Below, in pieces: positions 9,786-19,327 of a stretch of DNA of 50,000 bases (its first letter is position 1; every line of letters starts with the position of its first letter). The notes beneath the pieces are model-generated. The model made no database searches, was not told the origin of the DNA, and worked only from the letters and a program-made list of their open reading frames with translations. This DNA is from Symbiodinium natans. Lineage: Eukaryota > Sar > Dinophyceae > Suessiales > Symbiodiniaceae. The stretch is from NCBI GenBank assembly GCA_905221605.1, contig CAJNDS010002387.1, positions 312,501 to 362,500 of the forward strand, written 5' to 3'. A program made the position numbers and the translations under genes.

Positions 9786-12700
9786 GAGCCCGGAGCTTGG
9801 GCAGCTCAGGTTTAGGGTTTAGGGTTTGGAGTTTTTCACGGGGATTGAAGGGCCCAATCCCTTCCCCCTAATACTAAAACCCCTCCCCCCCCCCCCCCCC
9901 CCCCCCCCCTCCCTAATTCTGAAATTCGCCTGGGCCCGAAAAATATTTAAAATTAGGGGGGGTCTAAATCCTAAAACCTGAATTCCGAAACCCCTAATGG
10001 CTCAACTCAAGGGCGAAGGCCCTGAACCCCTCCCCCCCGAAATCCCAAACAGGTTTAGTATTGGGCTGGGTGCCGGCAGGGCCCGGCAAAAATAATATTT
10101 AAATTTAGGGGGGGGTTTTAGTATTAGGGGGAAGGGATTAGGGTTTAGGAAGGAATTTGTACTAATGTTATTCCCTTCTGGTCCATACTATATATATATA
10201 TATATATGGTCACCCCCCCCCCCATGATCTAGGTTTTGCTTTGTCTCTATAAAAACCCTCGTAAATACCGATTAAAATGACATGCTGGCTATGCTAGGCG
10301 ATGTCCTGTTTTTGCACGTCTAGTCCTATGCGAGAAAACCTGTAAATAGTGAAAAACGCGTGTGTTTAGCACTACTTCCACATCACCACATAAAAAAACA
10401 CCCCAAAAACACAGGAAAATGCAATTTGGTAAACATGTCTATGAATTATTTGCATAGGACAGGCTTATAAACACAGAATTGTATGCAAAAAACACTTCTT
10501 TTTTGCAGAATTTGCAAATTTTGACACAAATCCAAAAATCCAAAAATCCAAAAATTCAAAACCATGGAGCCGGGAGGCCGCCTTTTTTGGATTTTTTGGT
10601 TTTCTCGAGGTTTTTTTGGTTTTTTTTGGAAAAATCCAAAAAAAACCATGGTTTTTTTGGATTTTACTTGCTCCTGGCCTCAAAAACCTAAAAAACACAT
10701 GGTTTTTTTTGGATTTTGAGTGAAAATCCAAAAAAACCCTCGTGTTTTTTTGGATTTCAGGTGCTCCTGGTCTCAGAAACTAAAAAAACACGAGGGTTTT
10801 TTTGGATTTTCACTCAAAATCCAAAAAAAAACCATGTGTTTTTTAGGTTTTTGAGGCCAGGAGCAAGTAAAATCCAAAAAAAACCATGGTTTTTTTTGGA
10901 TTTTTCCAAAAAAAACCAAAAAAACCTCGAGAAAACCAAAAAATCCAAAAAAGGCGGCCTCCCGGCTCCATGGTTTTGAATTTTTGGATTTTTGGATTTT
11001 TGGATTTTTGGATTTTTGGGTTTTTTTTTAAGCAAATTTTGCAAAAAATACTTTTCTTGTATAAAGAATGTGTATTGTTATACGTTGTTTCTGCTAATGT
11101 GACTGCCTTGCACACACACAGAGAAAAGCACACAAACACACCCACCATTCGTTTTTTTTCAATTCAGCCTATTCGGTATGCAGGGCGTGGCGTTAACATG
11201 TAAAGTTCCATTAGATTTAATTACGAATGAGGCTTAAAAGAGGATGTCTTGGGATGTGGCGTCTTAATATGAAAAGTAATAAAAAAAAGAAATAGAGAGG
11301 GTTTCTTAGGGTGTGGTTCTTTTGAGGATGTGGACCTGCAATTCAAAAGTCTAATTGGACTTAAAAAAGAGTGGGGCTTCGAAGAGGATGTCTTGGGGTG
11401 TGGCCTCTTAATTTAAACGTCTATTTAAGTGGAATCACAAAGGAAGTCCAGTTGAGGATTTCTTAGGGTGTGGTGTTTTAGTGCAAACCTCAAATTACAT
11501 TTCATTACGAAGCGGGGCCAGAGGAGACTTTCACAGGGTGTGGTCGGTAAAATAAAATTCCAAAGAGGTAGTAACGAATGAGGCTTAGAAGGGCGTGGCC
11601 TCTTAATTGTTTTACTTGGTTTGGTTTTACGAACGAAGCTGTGGCTTTACCATACACAGGTCTTAGGGTGTGGCCTTTTAAATTCTGTCCAAAGGGGTGT
11701 GGCCTCTAAACTTAAAATTCAATTTAAGTGGAATTCCAAACGAGTCCAGATGAGGATTTCTTAGGGTGTGGCGTTTTAATACAAACCTCAAATAACATTG
11801 TAGTATGAAGCGAGGCCAGGGGAGAATTTCATAGGGTGTGGTCTGCAAAATAGAATTCCAAATAGGTATTAACCAATGAAGCTTAGAAGAGGATGTCTTG
11901 TGGCGGGGCCTCTTAATTTGTTTGTTTGACTTGGGTTTAATTTACTAACGAAGCTATGGCTTTATCATATACAAGTCTATTGACATTTCACTAATAGGCA
12001 CCAGAAGAGGATTTCATAGGGCCTAGCGGTTAAATATGGAATTGTAAGTACATTCAAATACAAATGGGGGCTCATGATATAAATTTCTGTCCAAGAGTTA
12101 CATACGAACCTAGCCTAGGTCACAACTTCTTAGGGTGTGGGCTTCTTACCTAGAATTGTAAACTTCTTACGAGATTCTGTTACGAACAGGCCCCAGAATG
12201 GTGTGGCTTTTTTTAATACAAGCATCTTGGCAAATCGAAAATAAGTCTAATTACAAACGAAGGTCTAATGAGGATTTCTTGGCGTGTGGCTTTGTAATAC
12301 AGAATTCTAATTAATCTTCATTACAAATAGGGGCCAGAAAGGGATTTCATAGGGTATGGTCTGCAATATAGAATTCTAACTCGGTTTCATTGCGAGGAGG
12401 AGGTCCTGGGGTTGGCCTCTGAATATACACTTGCTTTACTTGGGTTCAATTACGAACGAAGCCCAGAAGAGGATTTCTTAGGGTGTGGGCTTACAATATG
12501 AAATCAAATTGCGTTTCATTACGAATGGGGCCAGCGAAAGATTTCACAAGGTGTGGGAAAAACAAAAATGTTCTAAATAGGTATTAATCAATGAGGCTTA
12601 GAAGAGGATGTCTTGGGGCTGGGCCTCTTAATATTTTTTTACTTGGGTTAATTACGAACGAAGCTGTGGCTTTATCAGACACAAGTCTACTGAAATTTCA

Positions 12701-14600
12701 TTAAGAGGGCCCAGAAGAGGATTTCATAGGGTGTGGCCTTTAAGTATAGAATTCTTTTCGTAGGGTGTGGGCTTCTTATGTAGAAGCATTTTCTCAATAA
12801 AATAGGAAGGAAGCCCAGATGAGGATTTCTGAGGCTGTAACCTCTGCAGATAAAGCTCTTGTGAGATTTTGTTACGGACAGGCAGGCCCCAGAAGAGGAT
12901 TTCATAGGGTGCGGCTTTTAATTGGCAAATTTAGATTTCTAAAAAAAGTTTTACTACGAATGAGGCCAGTGGCCTTTTAATTTTCATTCCGACTTAGGTT
13001 TAAATCTCGCTTCGATGGGCCCGAAAGGCCTTTCGACCTAGATCATGGGGGGGGGGGTGAGCATATATATCTATAATGTTGACCTCGAATTAATGAACCC
13101 CCCCCCCCCCGTCTCAATTGATTTTTGTTCCCCCCGGGGTGGGGGGGGGGGGGTCGGGCAGTCCGGAGCTGCCACCAAGCCCTAACCTACCCAAAACGGC
13201 CCATGGGAGGAAAAAAATCGGGCCCCGGACCGGGGTTCCTGAATTGGGGGGGGGGGGGGGGGGGGTTGTAATTGAGGTCCGGGCTTGGGGGTTCTCAGCT
13301 GAGGGTTTGGTTTATAAATCTAAGGTTAACATTGCTGTAATCAGCCCCAAAAAAGCCGATTCTAACGCATTCTTCACATCCTTTAAAGTATGAGTCTTGA
13401 ATGATATTCTTGTGAGTGTACAAAACACTCTGTTTCACCTTCATCGCACAGACTTCGGTCCGCATACCCCCAAAAAAGCCGATTCTAATTATTCAGGCCC
13501 CCTAGAGTATAGGGCTTCGGGTGGAACTCATTGTCCTGGTTTTTTAATACATAGGGTTTAGGGTTTAGGGTTTAGGGTTTAGGGTTTAGGGTTTAGGGTT
13601 TAGGGTTTAGGGTTTAGGGTTTAGGGTTTAGGGTTTAGGGTTTAGGGTTTAGGATTCACAGGGTTTAGGGAGGTCTGGGCTTCAATCCCCACACAGGAGG
13701 TTCATGCGGGTGCCTTCTAGGCTGCTTAAGTGGCCTCCTACTTGGAGGTTCATGGAAACTTTACTAGGACCCAGAGTAGGCCCTTTATCCCTTTGTTAAG
13801 GGTTTAGGTTCCCTTATAAGCCGCTTTAGACCAGAAGCACCGGTCACTATTATAAGGCGGCCCCTCCTATGCCCAAACTTCCCCCAAACCCTAAAACCCT
13901 AAAACCCTAAAACCCTAAAACCCTAAAACCCTAAAACCCTAAAACCCTAAAACCCTAAAACCCTAAAACCCTAAAACCCTCAAACCCTCAAACCCTCAAA
14001 CCCTCAAACCCTCAAACCCTAAAACCCTAAAACCCTAAAACCCTAAAAACCCTAAAACCCTAAACCCTAAACCCTAAACCCTAAACCCGCCACTGTCCCA
14101 GGAGCCAGGAGCCCCTGATCGAGCCGTGCAGCTGTGCGGGCACCATCCGCTGCGCGCACTCGAGCTGCCTGGGGGCCCAGAGGGGGCCAAAAAGTTGAAT
14201 AAGTAACATACTAGGATGCCCAGTAGTGCCCTTATTCCCTTTTTGGGGGGTTTAGGTTCCCTTAGAAACCCCTTTTAAGCAAAAACGGTCACCCTTTTTA
14301 ATCCCAGGTTACTGGGCAACCCAGCATAGGGGCCTTAATAAGTACAAAAGGGTTTTGGGGGGATTGTTATATATATATATATATACATATATATGTATCT
14401 GTATGTATGTATATATATATATATATAAGTAATTTTGGGGCCTCAATAATTGGAATAGGGCTTTTTGGGGGTTATTGTAGTACATTTGTAAAGGGACCAT
14501 AAGGGAATATGAGCAATTGTTCCGACCCCTATATTGGTTGGGCAGGGGCTGGGAGGCTGGCTTTGCCCGCGCTGTCGGGAGAGCGAGCGAGTGAGACAGT

Positions 14601-14641
<41 letters not shown>

Positions 14642-16169
14642 AGAAAAAGAGAGAGAGAGAGAGACGGAGAGAGACAGAAAGACACAGAGAGCGGAAGAGA
14701 GAGAGAGAGAGGAGGGGGGGGGTGGGGGAGAGATTGGGATTTAGGATCTATATATAGTTCAGGGTTTTGGGTTCAAGGTTCATGCAGGGTTTAGGCTATC
14801 GTTTGGGGTTTAGGCCTCTTGGCGTATATAGGTTCGAGAACGTCGAGGCAAGGCTGCATCTGGTCGAACTTTTATGGGGTTCTTAAGGGAGGGGGAACCT
14901 TAGGGTTTAGGGTTTAGGGTTTAGGGTTTAGGGTTTAGGGTTTAGGGTTTAGGGTTTAGGGTTTAGGGTTTAGGGATCCCTGCATCTTTGCCTGAAGGCC
15001 TCGTCGACTGGCTAAGACACACCAGCGCCGTCGCGCAGACTGAGTGGCGTTGGGGGTCCTGGATGGCTGAAGTCGTCAGGTCTGCTGAAGGTTTAGGTTA
15101 GGGTTCAGGGTTTAGGGTTTAGGGTTTAGGGTTTAGGGTTTAGGGTTTAGGGTTTTTGGGTTTCCAGGCCAGCTTGGTTGGGGGCTTTGTCCCTAAATGT
15201 GAGGGTTTCGGGTTTGCGGCAAGGGCTTAGGTGATTGCCCAGTTTCTCGTTGAGAGATGGAAGGTGTCCCTATATGGGTAGTTTGCTAAATTTGGTGTTT
15301 TGGGTCCTTGTGACAAGGGTGACGTATGCTGTAGGGGACCATAAAATGCACCCCAAGAAATTTCAAAGAGAGAACTGCTCCTACGTCCTCCAAATCTGTG
15401 TCCGAAAAAAGGTACACCTAATTTTCGGAAATCCCCAAAATTGCCTCAGCTGAAACACGTGTAGAATCCTATACATGCGACGCCCATCACAACCCTGCTT
15501 GAAGGTTCACGGGCACTTGTAGGGTTAGAAGTACCTGAGTTGAGGCGAGAACATGGGTTACGTATCTGTCTTATACCCCTACTTGTACTTACAACTAACC
15601 ATGAACCTTCAAGCAGTCTACATCTCCCAAATTATTTCCCTTACTCCCGAAGTAACCCTAAACCCTAAACCCTAAACCCTTAGCTCCCCCTTCCCAACCT
15701 CCGGCTCGCATCTTTGCAGCTTCCTTGCGCTTTTCGGCATCCCCCTCAACCCCTCAAACCCGAAACCCCTAAACTCGAACCCTAAACCCTAAACCCTAAA
15801 CCCGAAACAAGAAACCCTAAACCCTAAAACCCCACACCCCAACAGCCTCAACCCGACACCCTGAAACCCTACACCCTAATACCCGAGACCCTAAGAGCCT
15901 CAACCCCCACAGCCCGAAACCCCATTACAAGAAACCCCTACACCCTGAAACCCTAAACCCCTTAACCCCAACCCCCTACACCCTGAAACCCAAAACCCTG
16001 AAGCCCCCTAAACCCTAAACCCTAAACCCTAACCCGAAACCCTAAACCCTAAACCCCTGAACCCCTCAGTCGGTTTCGGGCCTCTTGAGGCTGTGATCTT
16101 TGCCTCGACGCCTTCCGCGTGCGCTCGGCGCCCGCCGGGGAACCCCCCGGCAAGAAGTGTGGAAACCCG
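9728..16169 (+). CDS. RING-CH (MARCH-type) E3 ubiquitin ligase, four exons
   Basis: RING-CH proteins pass ubiquitin from an E2 enzyme to substrates, usually at membranes. Exon a (9728-9785, or to 9809) ends in EEEELCCRICHLTES. Exon b (14109-14166) gives EPLIEPCSCAGTIRCAHSS plus the first base of the next Cys codon. Exon c (14998-15090) completes that Cys and gives LVDWLRHTSAVAQ. Exon d (16090-16169) gives CDLCLDAFRVRSA. Together they show the family order: C-x2-C, C-x-C, H-x2-C, a Trp three residues after CL, then C-x2-C. Junction phases are 0, 1 and 1, so the frame is continuous. The stretch between the Trp and the last Cys pair is longer than usual. The first intron contains the mobile-element cluster 9856-13278. 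Candidate exons downstream encode hydrophobic segments, as in membrane MARCH proteins. The 5' and 3' ends of the gene are not established. Confidence 0.8.
9856..10139. mobile_element. MITE-like unit with 28-base perfect terminal inverted repeats
   Basis: 9856-9883 (starting AATCCCTTCCCCC) is the exact reverse complement of 10112-10139. Inside, GGGCCCG followed by AAAATATTTAAA and a G run appears twice in direct orientation (about 9934-9966 and 10079-10117). A run of over 20 C lies near 9887. No open frame is present. It sits in the first intron of the RING-CH gene. Confidence 0.85.
10475..11075. repeat. Large imperfect palindrome (foldback)
   Basis: The arms, about 10500-10750 and 10785-11040, are near-exact reverse complements. 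They are built of TCCAAAAA/TTTTTGGA units, CCATGG, CTCGAG and GGCGGCC blocks. The centre is a ~35-base loop (around GGTGCTCCTGG). Weaker pairing extends to about 10475 and 11075. The Phe/Lys-rich frames on both strands are mirror images of each other and are not called genes. Transcription through it would give a long hairpin RNA. Confidence 0.9.
11200..13010 (+). repeat. Degenerate tandem array, GGATTTCTTAGGGTGTGG units
   Basis: About 23 units carry the core GAGGATTTCTTAGGGTGTGG and AGAATTCTAATT / TTCATTACGAA-type linkers, with average spacing near 75 bases. A larger unit of about 300 bases is also visible: about 11430-11640 resembles 11730-11950, and a third copy starts near 12440. No frame survives. 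It is AT-rich against a GC-rich surround. Confidence 0.85.
13081..13278. mobile_element. Small foldback with C/G-run termini
   Basis: GACCTC, then AATTA and AA plus a C run (13081-13109) is inverted at about 13243-13278 (G run, TT, TAATT, GAGGTC). The interior contains another C/G run. It has the same architecture as the two elements to its left. Confidence 0.6.
13344..13490 (+). repeat. Short direct repeat pair
   Basis: CCCAAAAAAGCCGATTCTAA occurs at about 13345 and again at about 13468. Confidence 0.8.
13553..13650 (+). repeat. TTTAGGG array
   Basis: About 14 near-perfect heptamers; the first telomere-like tract after the mobile-element cluster. Confidence 0.95.
13889..14088 (-). repeat. 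CCCTAAAA octamer array with CCCTCAAA block
   Basis: About 18 octamers CCCTAAAA with an internal run of five CCCTCAAA, ending in four normal heptamers. The unit is 8 bases rather than 7. Confidence 0.95.
14109..14166 (+). CDS. RING-CH exon b
   Basis: Starts after GGAGCCAG (phase 0) and carries the C-x-C and H-x2-C ligands; its last base is the T of the TGC codon. The donor is GC at 14167. GCCT occurs at the donor and at the start of exon c, so the exact cut is ambiguous by up to four bases without changing the protein. Confidence 0.85.
14211..14325. mobile_element. MITE-like unit, CCCAGTA family
   Basis: Near-identical to 5721-5836: same termini, with a central GGGGGGTTTAGGTTCCCTT segment. 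It lies in the intron between RING exons b and c. Confidence 0.8.
14326..14530. repeat. Tandem GGGGCCT.AATAA units with TA microsatellite; inverse copy of 2464-2528
   Basis: Two direct copies (about 14330-14369 and 14438-14476) share GGGGCCT..AATAA, AGGG.TTTTGGGGG and ATTGT. A TATATA/TATGTATC run separates them. The right part is the reverse complement of 2464-2528. Confidence 0.6.
14598..14725 (+). repeat. GA microsatellite
   Basis: A GAGA run with CAGAAA and GACGGA interruptions, ending in a G run. Arg/Glu frames across it are artefacts. Confidence 0.95.
14900..14975 (+). repeat. TTTAGGG array
   Basis: Eleven near-perfect heptamers just upstream of RING exon c. Confidence 0.95.
14998..15090 (+). 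CDS. RING-CH exon c
   Basis: Begins after GCCTGAAG and completes the Cys codon of exon b, then reads LVDWLRHTSAVAQ and TEWRWGSWMAEVVRSAE. The donor is GTTTAGG at 15091, the first bases of a telomere-like tract. Phase 1 joins exon d. Confidence 0.8.
15495..15616. mobile_element. Foldback unit, CTGCTTGAAGGTTCA family
   Basis: CTGCTTGAAGGTTCACGG at the left end and its inverted copy at 15599-15616 differ at one base. The interior is short and non-coding. Related units lie at 33686-33804 and (one end only) 38316-38370. Confidence 0.75.
15620..16085 (-). repeat. Degenerate CCCTAAA region
   Basis: Heavily mutated CCCTAAA copies (CCCGAAAC, CCCTGAAA, CCCCAACA) between RING exons c and d. No other gene is seen. 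Confidence 0.8.
16090..16169 (+). CDS. RING-CH exon d
   Basis: Starts after CCTCTTGAG and supplies the last Cys pair (CDLCLDAFRV), then a Pro/Gly-rich tail. A GT donor is possible at 16170. Phase 1 fits exon c. Confidence 0.75.
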
Positions 16170-17234
16170 GTTGGGTTGGGGATGAAGGGTTTAGGGTTTA
16201 GGGTTTGGGGTTTAGGGTTTAGGGTTTAGGGTTCGGGGTTTAGGGTTTAGGGTTTAGGTTTGGGGTGCGAAAGGCTTTAGGGTTGAGAGATTGGGCGCGG
16301 GGAGGGCGGTGGGTTAATAACCTCATTCAGGGTTCGGATAACCCCGCTCGGCCCGCTTCTAGGCAGCCATGAAGCTCCAAGTAGGTGCTGCGCTGGCAAC
16401 CTTTAACCTTCTTGCGCATTACAGCCACTCTTACATCGAACTCACGGAAAGGATTCAAGGACCCTAAACCAGGATTCAAAGACCCTAAACCCTAAACCCT
16501 AAACCCGGCGCCCGTTTCGGTCTCTGTGGAGGGCCCCCCAGGGCTCTCCCTGCCGAACTTGCTGCCAAGGCGCGGAGATCTGCACCCACCACCCTCAGCA
16601 CCTGGCCTGGACGTGGAAGATGTGGAAGAGTGGCTTGGCCACTCACCCTTTTTTCCACTTCTGGGGCCGCCGCCCCTGGAAGTGACAGACGAGGAGGCGG
16701 AGTTTGAGGCGGGCTGGGAAGCACTGCGCGACCTCCTCGACTCCGTTTCTGCTCGCGGCTACGCCGGGGCGTTGTGGGACCTCGATGTCTGTGACATCCC
16801 CGGCTTACTGCAGCTCTCAGAGTACGGGGGGCGGAGCACATCCTGCCCTCGACTCAGGGTGGTGCTGCTGACGATGGCGAGGGCAAGAAAATGTGGGCAT
16901 CGTTTACAAAGACGAGGGCAGCGAGAAAGCGGGGCGGCCACGCGAGCTTGATCCGGCACGTCGCACTCACCTGTGTCGATGAGGCTGACGGGGAGGTGCA
17001 GATAGATGCCAAGGACCACAGCTACTACGATGTCGATTGGAATTCCGGCACAGTTTGGGCGGGGGTGCACAAGCTTGGGAGCGGGTCCATCGTGCACCTC
17101 GTGGGGAACATGTCTGCACCATGGCTGGTGGATGGGTGGATGCGGACAAGATCGCCGAGGCAACGGGGGTGAAGTATGAGACCGTGATGGCCGTCCTGAA
17201 CCGCGATCTTTGAGGCCAGACTACAAGTTTCACT

Positions 17235-17997
17235 GTGGAGGAGCTGGGGGCCGCTGAAGGTGACTCTCAGGAACTGGAATTCGGGGGTGTTGCAATAGAG
17301 TGGGTGCGGGAAAGACGTGTGAGTGCAAAACGCATGCGACAGACCTGCGATGCCAAAGTGCGCCAACTTAACTTCGCCAACTTCAATGTAGGTGACCAAA
17401 ACTTGGAGACTGTGGATAGCGCGACGAGTGAATACGATGTGGTCATTGTGCAGGAGGTTGCCAGGGGTGAGCCGGGATGGGGGCAGGTGGATATTTTCAT
17501 TGGGTAGTGTGGCGGCATCCTGACAAGTGGAGAGGGCAGGCGGTGGGGGTGAGCCATGACTTGTGGGACTGCTCTCCTCAAAAGGCGGGGACCAAGCATG
17601 GGATGTGGGTTGTCTGCAGACTGAAGGATGGGTGTAGGATGGTGGTTGGGGACCTCCATGCTCCCACTGGGGTAACCCAGCAGCAGTGCTCTCTGATTGA
17701 GGACTTTGTAGCCGGTCATCTGCCCAGACGTCGGGGCTTGCCACGTGTGGTTGGCGTCGACGCGAATTAGAAAATTGCGTGGGTGGAAGACTCGCATGAA
17801 AACACCGTTGACCTGGCTCCGGGCTCGCCACGCAGGGAGGTCGTGGAGGAGAGGCTTCGCGGGCTGCTCCTGCGACCGTCACACGGGATGGGAGGCAGAT
17901 CGATGGGGTGTGGACTGGGTGGGTGGGGGCGGAGAATTTGCGGTTCAGACCTGAGAAGCGCTTTGTCATCAACACAGATCATGCCCTGTTGCAATGG
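17235..17997 (+). pseudogene. LINE endonuclease domain, broken
   Basis: Endonuclease/exonuclease/phosphatase-fold landmarks appear in order over three frames: NFANFNVG and YDVVIVQE (about 17370-17458), HPDKWRGQAVGV and MVVGDLHAPTG (about 17518-17670), GVDAN (about 17752) and INTDHALLQW (about 17968). A frame change occurs near 17480-17507 and an in-frame TAG lies just after GVDAN. In intact elements this domain nicks the target DNA. Confidence 0.8.
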
Positions 17998-18322
17998 CGG
18001 ATTCGGGTTGGCAGGGGGAAAATGGCTCACGGGGGGTGGAGTGCGGTGGGTTTCGTGATCCGGAACAGGTTGCAACCGCCGAGGTTCGAACGGTCGCTCA
18101 TGTGGTCAAACCACCGTCAAGCGCCAAGCAAGCGACTACCAGGACACGGACAGTGTCCATGAAGCTTTGGAGCGAGTACGTGAACTGTATACGCGTGATC
18201 CGCGCCTCGATCTGGAAGGAGGTCCATCGTCGCAGACGTCGAGCGCGTCGCAGGTGGGAGAGGCAGAGAGTGGATGCGATCCGGGCGGGTGACTGCAGCT
18301 GGCATCCGAGATCCAGACGCAC

Positions 18323-19318
18323 TTGGAGACTAGGGTGTGGAACCCAGAGAACGACTGGGAGGATGAGCTCCAGACCCTATTCGCACAGATCCCCGTGGAG
18401 GCGGTCAATGACTGGGTGCCCTTCCCTGTGCTGGATGTGGGCAGGGAGCTTGACAAGATGAAGCGACAAGCTGCTGCTGGTCCTGATGGCGTGGGGGTCG
18501 ACCTGCTTTGGCATCTTCATGCTCGGGGATATGGGGCGCTAGTTGCTGTTGTTAATCGGGTCGTCAAAGGTGAGGAGACGGATCTGGGTTGGGATTGCAG
18601 CTTGCTCGCTCTCTTGCCCAAGGTTGAGGACCCGGGTGGCCCTTCTGACCTCCGGCCGATTGCAATCTCGAGCGCCCTTTCGAAGTTGGTGATGCGCATG
18701 ATCATGCATAGGTGCTTCCATCTCCTACGGCGACCCTCGGATGTGAGCGCCTGCGGCAAGCATCGTCAGGCTGCAGACCTCTTAGGGGTGGCAACGCGGC
18801 TTCATGATATGTCTCATAATGGCGTATCCCCCTCCTCGTCGCAAAATTGGACGTGAGCGGCGCCTTTGACAACATCCGTAGAAGGGCGGTGGCGGATCAC
18901 CTCATGACGGGCCTCCGGGGGTGGTTTGTGGAACTTGCTCCAGCAGCTGGGGGTGAACCGCCTTGAGCCAGAGGCGAGCGGGTCCATGTATATAGTCGCC
19001 AACAAGGGCATCCGACGGGGTTCTCCGGAGTCTGCTGAGCTCTGCGGGATCCTCATGACGCTGGCTGTGGAGTATGCCTGCGCTGATCCAAGGTGGCCAA
19101 AATTCAGGGCGGAACTTAGTGACCTGCCAGTGGAGGTTGTTGTGTACCAGGACGATGTCTTCCTGTGGGATGGAGACCCAACCCAGCTCGAGCAGAAGAT
19201 TGCCGCCATTACAGCTGAGCACATTGCCAGACTTGGGCTGTCTCTCTCGCCTGCCAAGACGGCGGTCCCTGGCGTACAAGGGCGGTTGTTGGTGATTCTG
19301 TTTGTAGACTGGGGGTAA
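18323..19318 (+). pseudogene. LINE reverse transcriptase domain, broken
   Basis: Motifs in order: AAGPDGVG (about 18470), LRPIAISSALSKL (about 18650), LDVSGAFDNI (about 18847), KGIRRGSPESAELCG (about 19004) and the catalytic VVYQDDVFLW (about 19139). Frame shifts lie at a C run near 18829 and a G run near 18916. It would copy the element's RNA at the nick; this copy cannot make the full protein. Confidence 0.9.
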
Positions 19319-19327
19319 CCTTCAACT

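Larger units (their letters stand above)
10208..13062. mobile_element. 2.85-kb composite element with C-run terminal inverted repeats
   Basis: The left end at 10210-10233 reads TCA, eleven C, then ATGATCTAGG. 13037-13060 is its exact reverse complement, with the same number of G. Outside this, ATATATATG matches for nine more bases after one mismatch. TTTAGGG tracts stop at the edges. The interior is AT-rich and holds a ~580-base palindrome and a long degenerate array. No transposase was recognised, so it would be non-autonomous or a new type. Confidence 0.65.

Noticed and set aside
10446-11203. Several Phe/Lys/Gln-rich frames on both strands
   Set aside because: They are mirror images created by the palindrome of TCCAAAAA units.
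17025-17975. 316-codon minus-strand frame opposite the LINE endonuclease
   Set aside because: The plus strand carries recognisable endonuclease motifs here; the reverse frame is rich in Pro/Ser/His as expected for a shadow.
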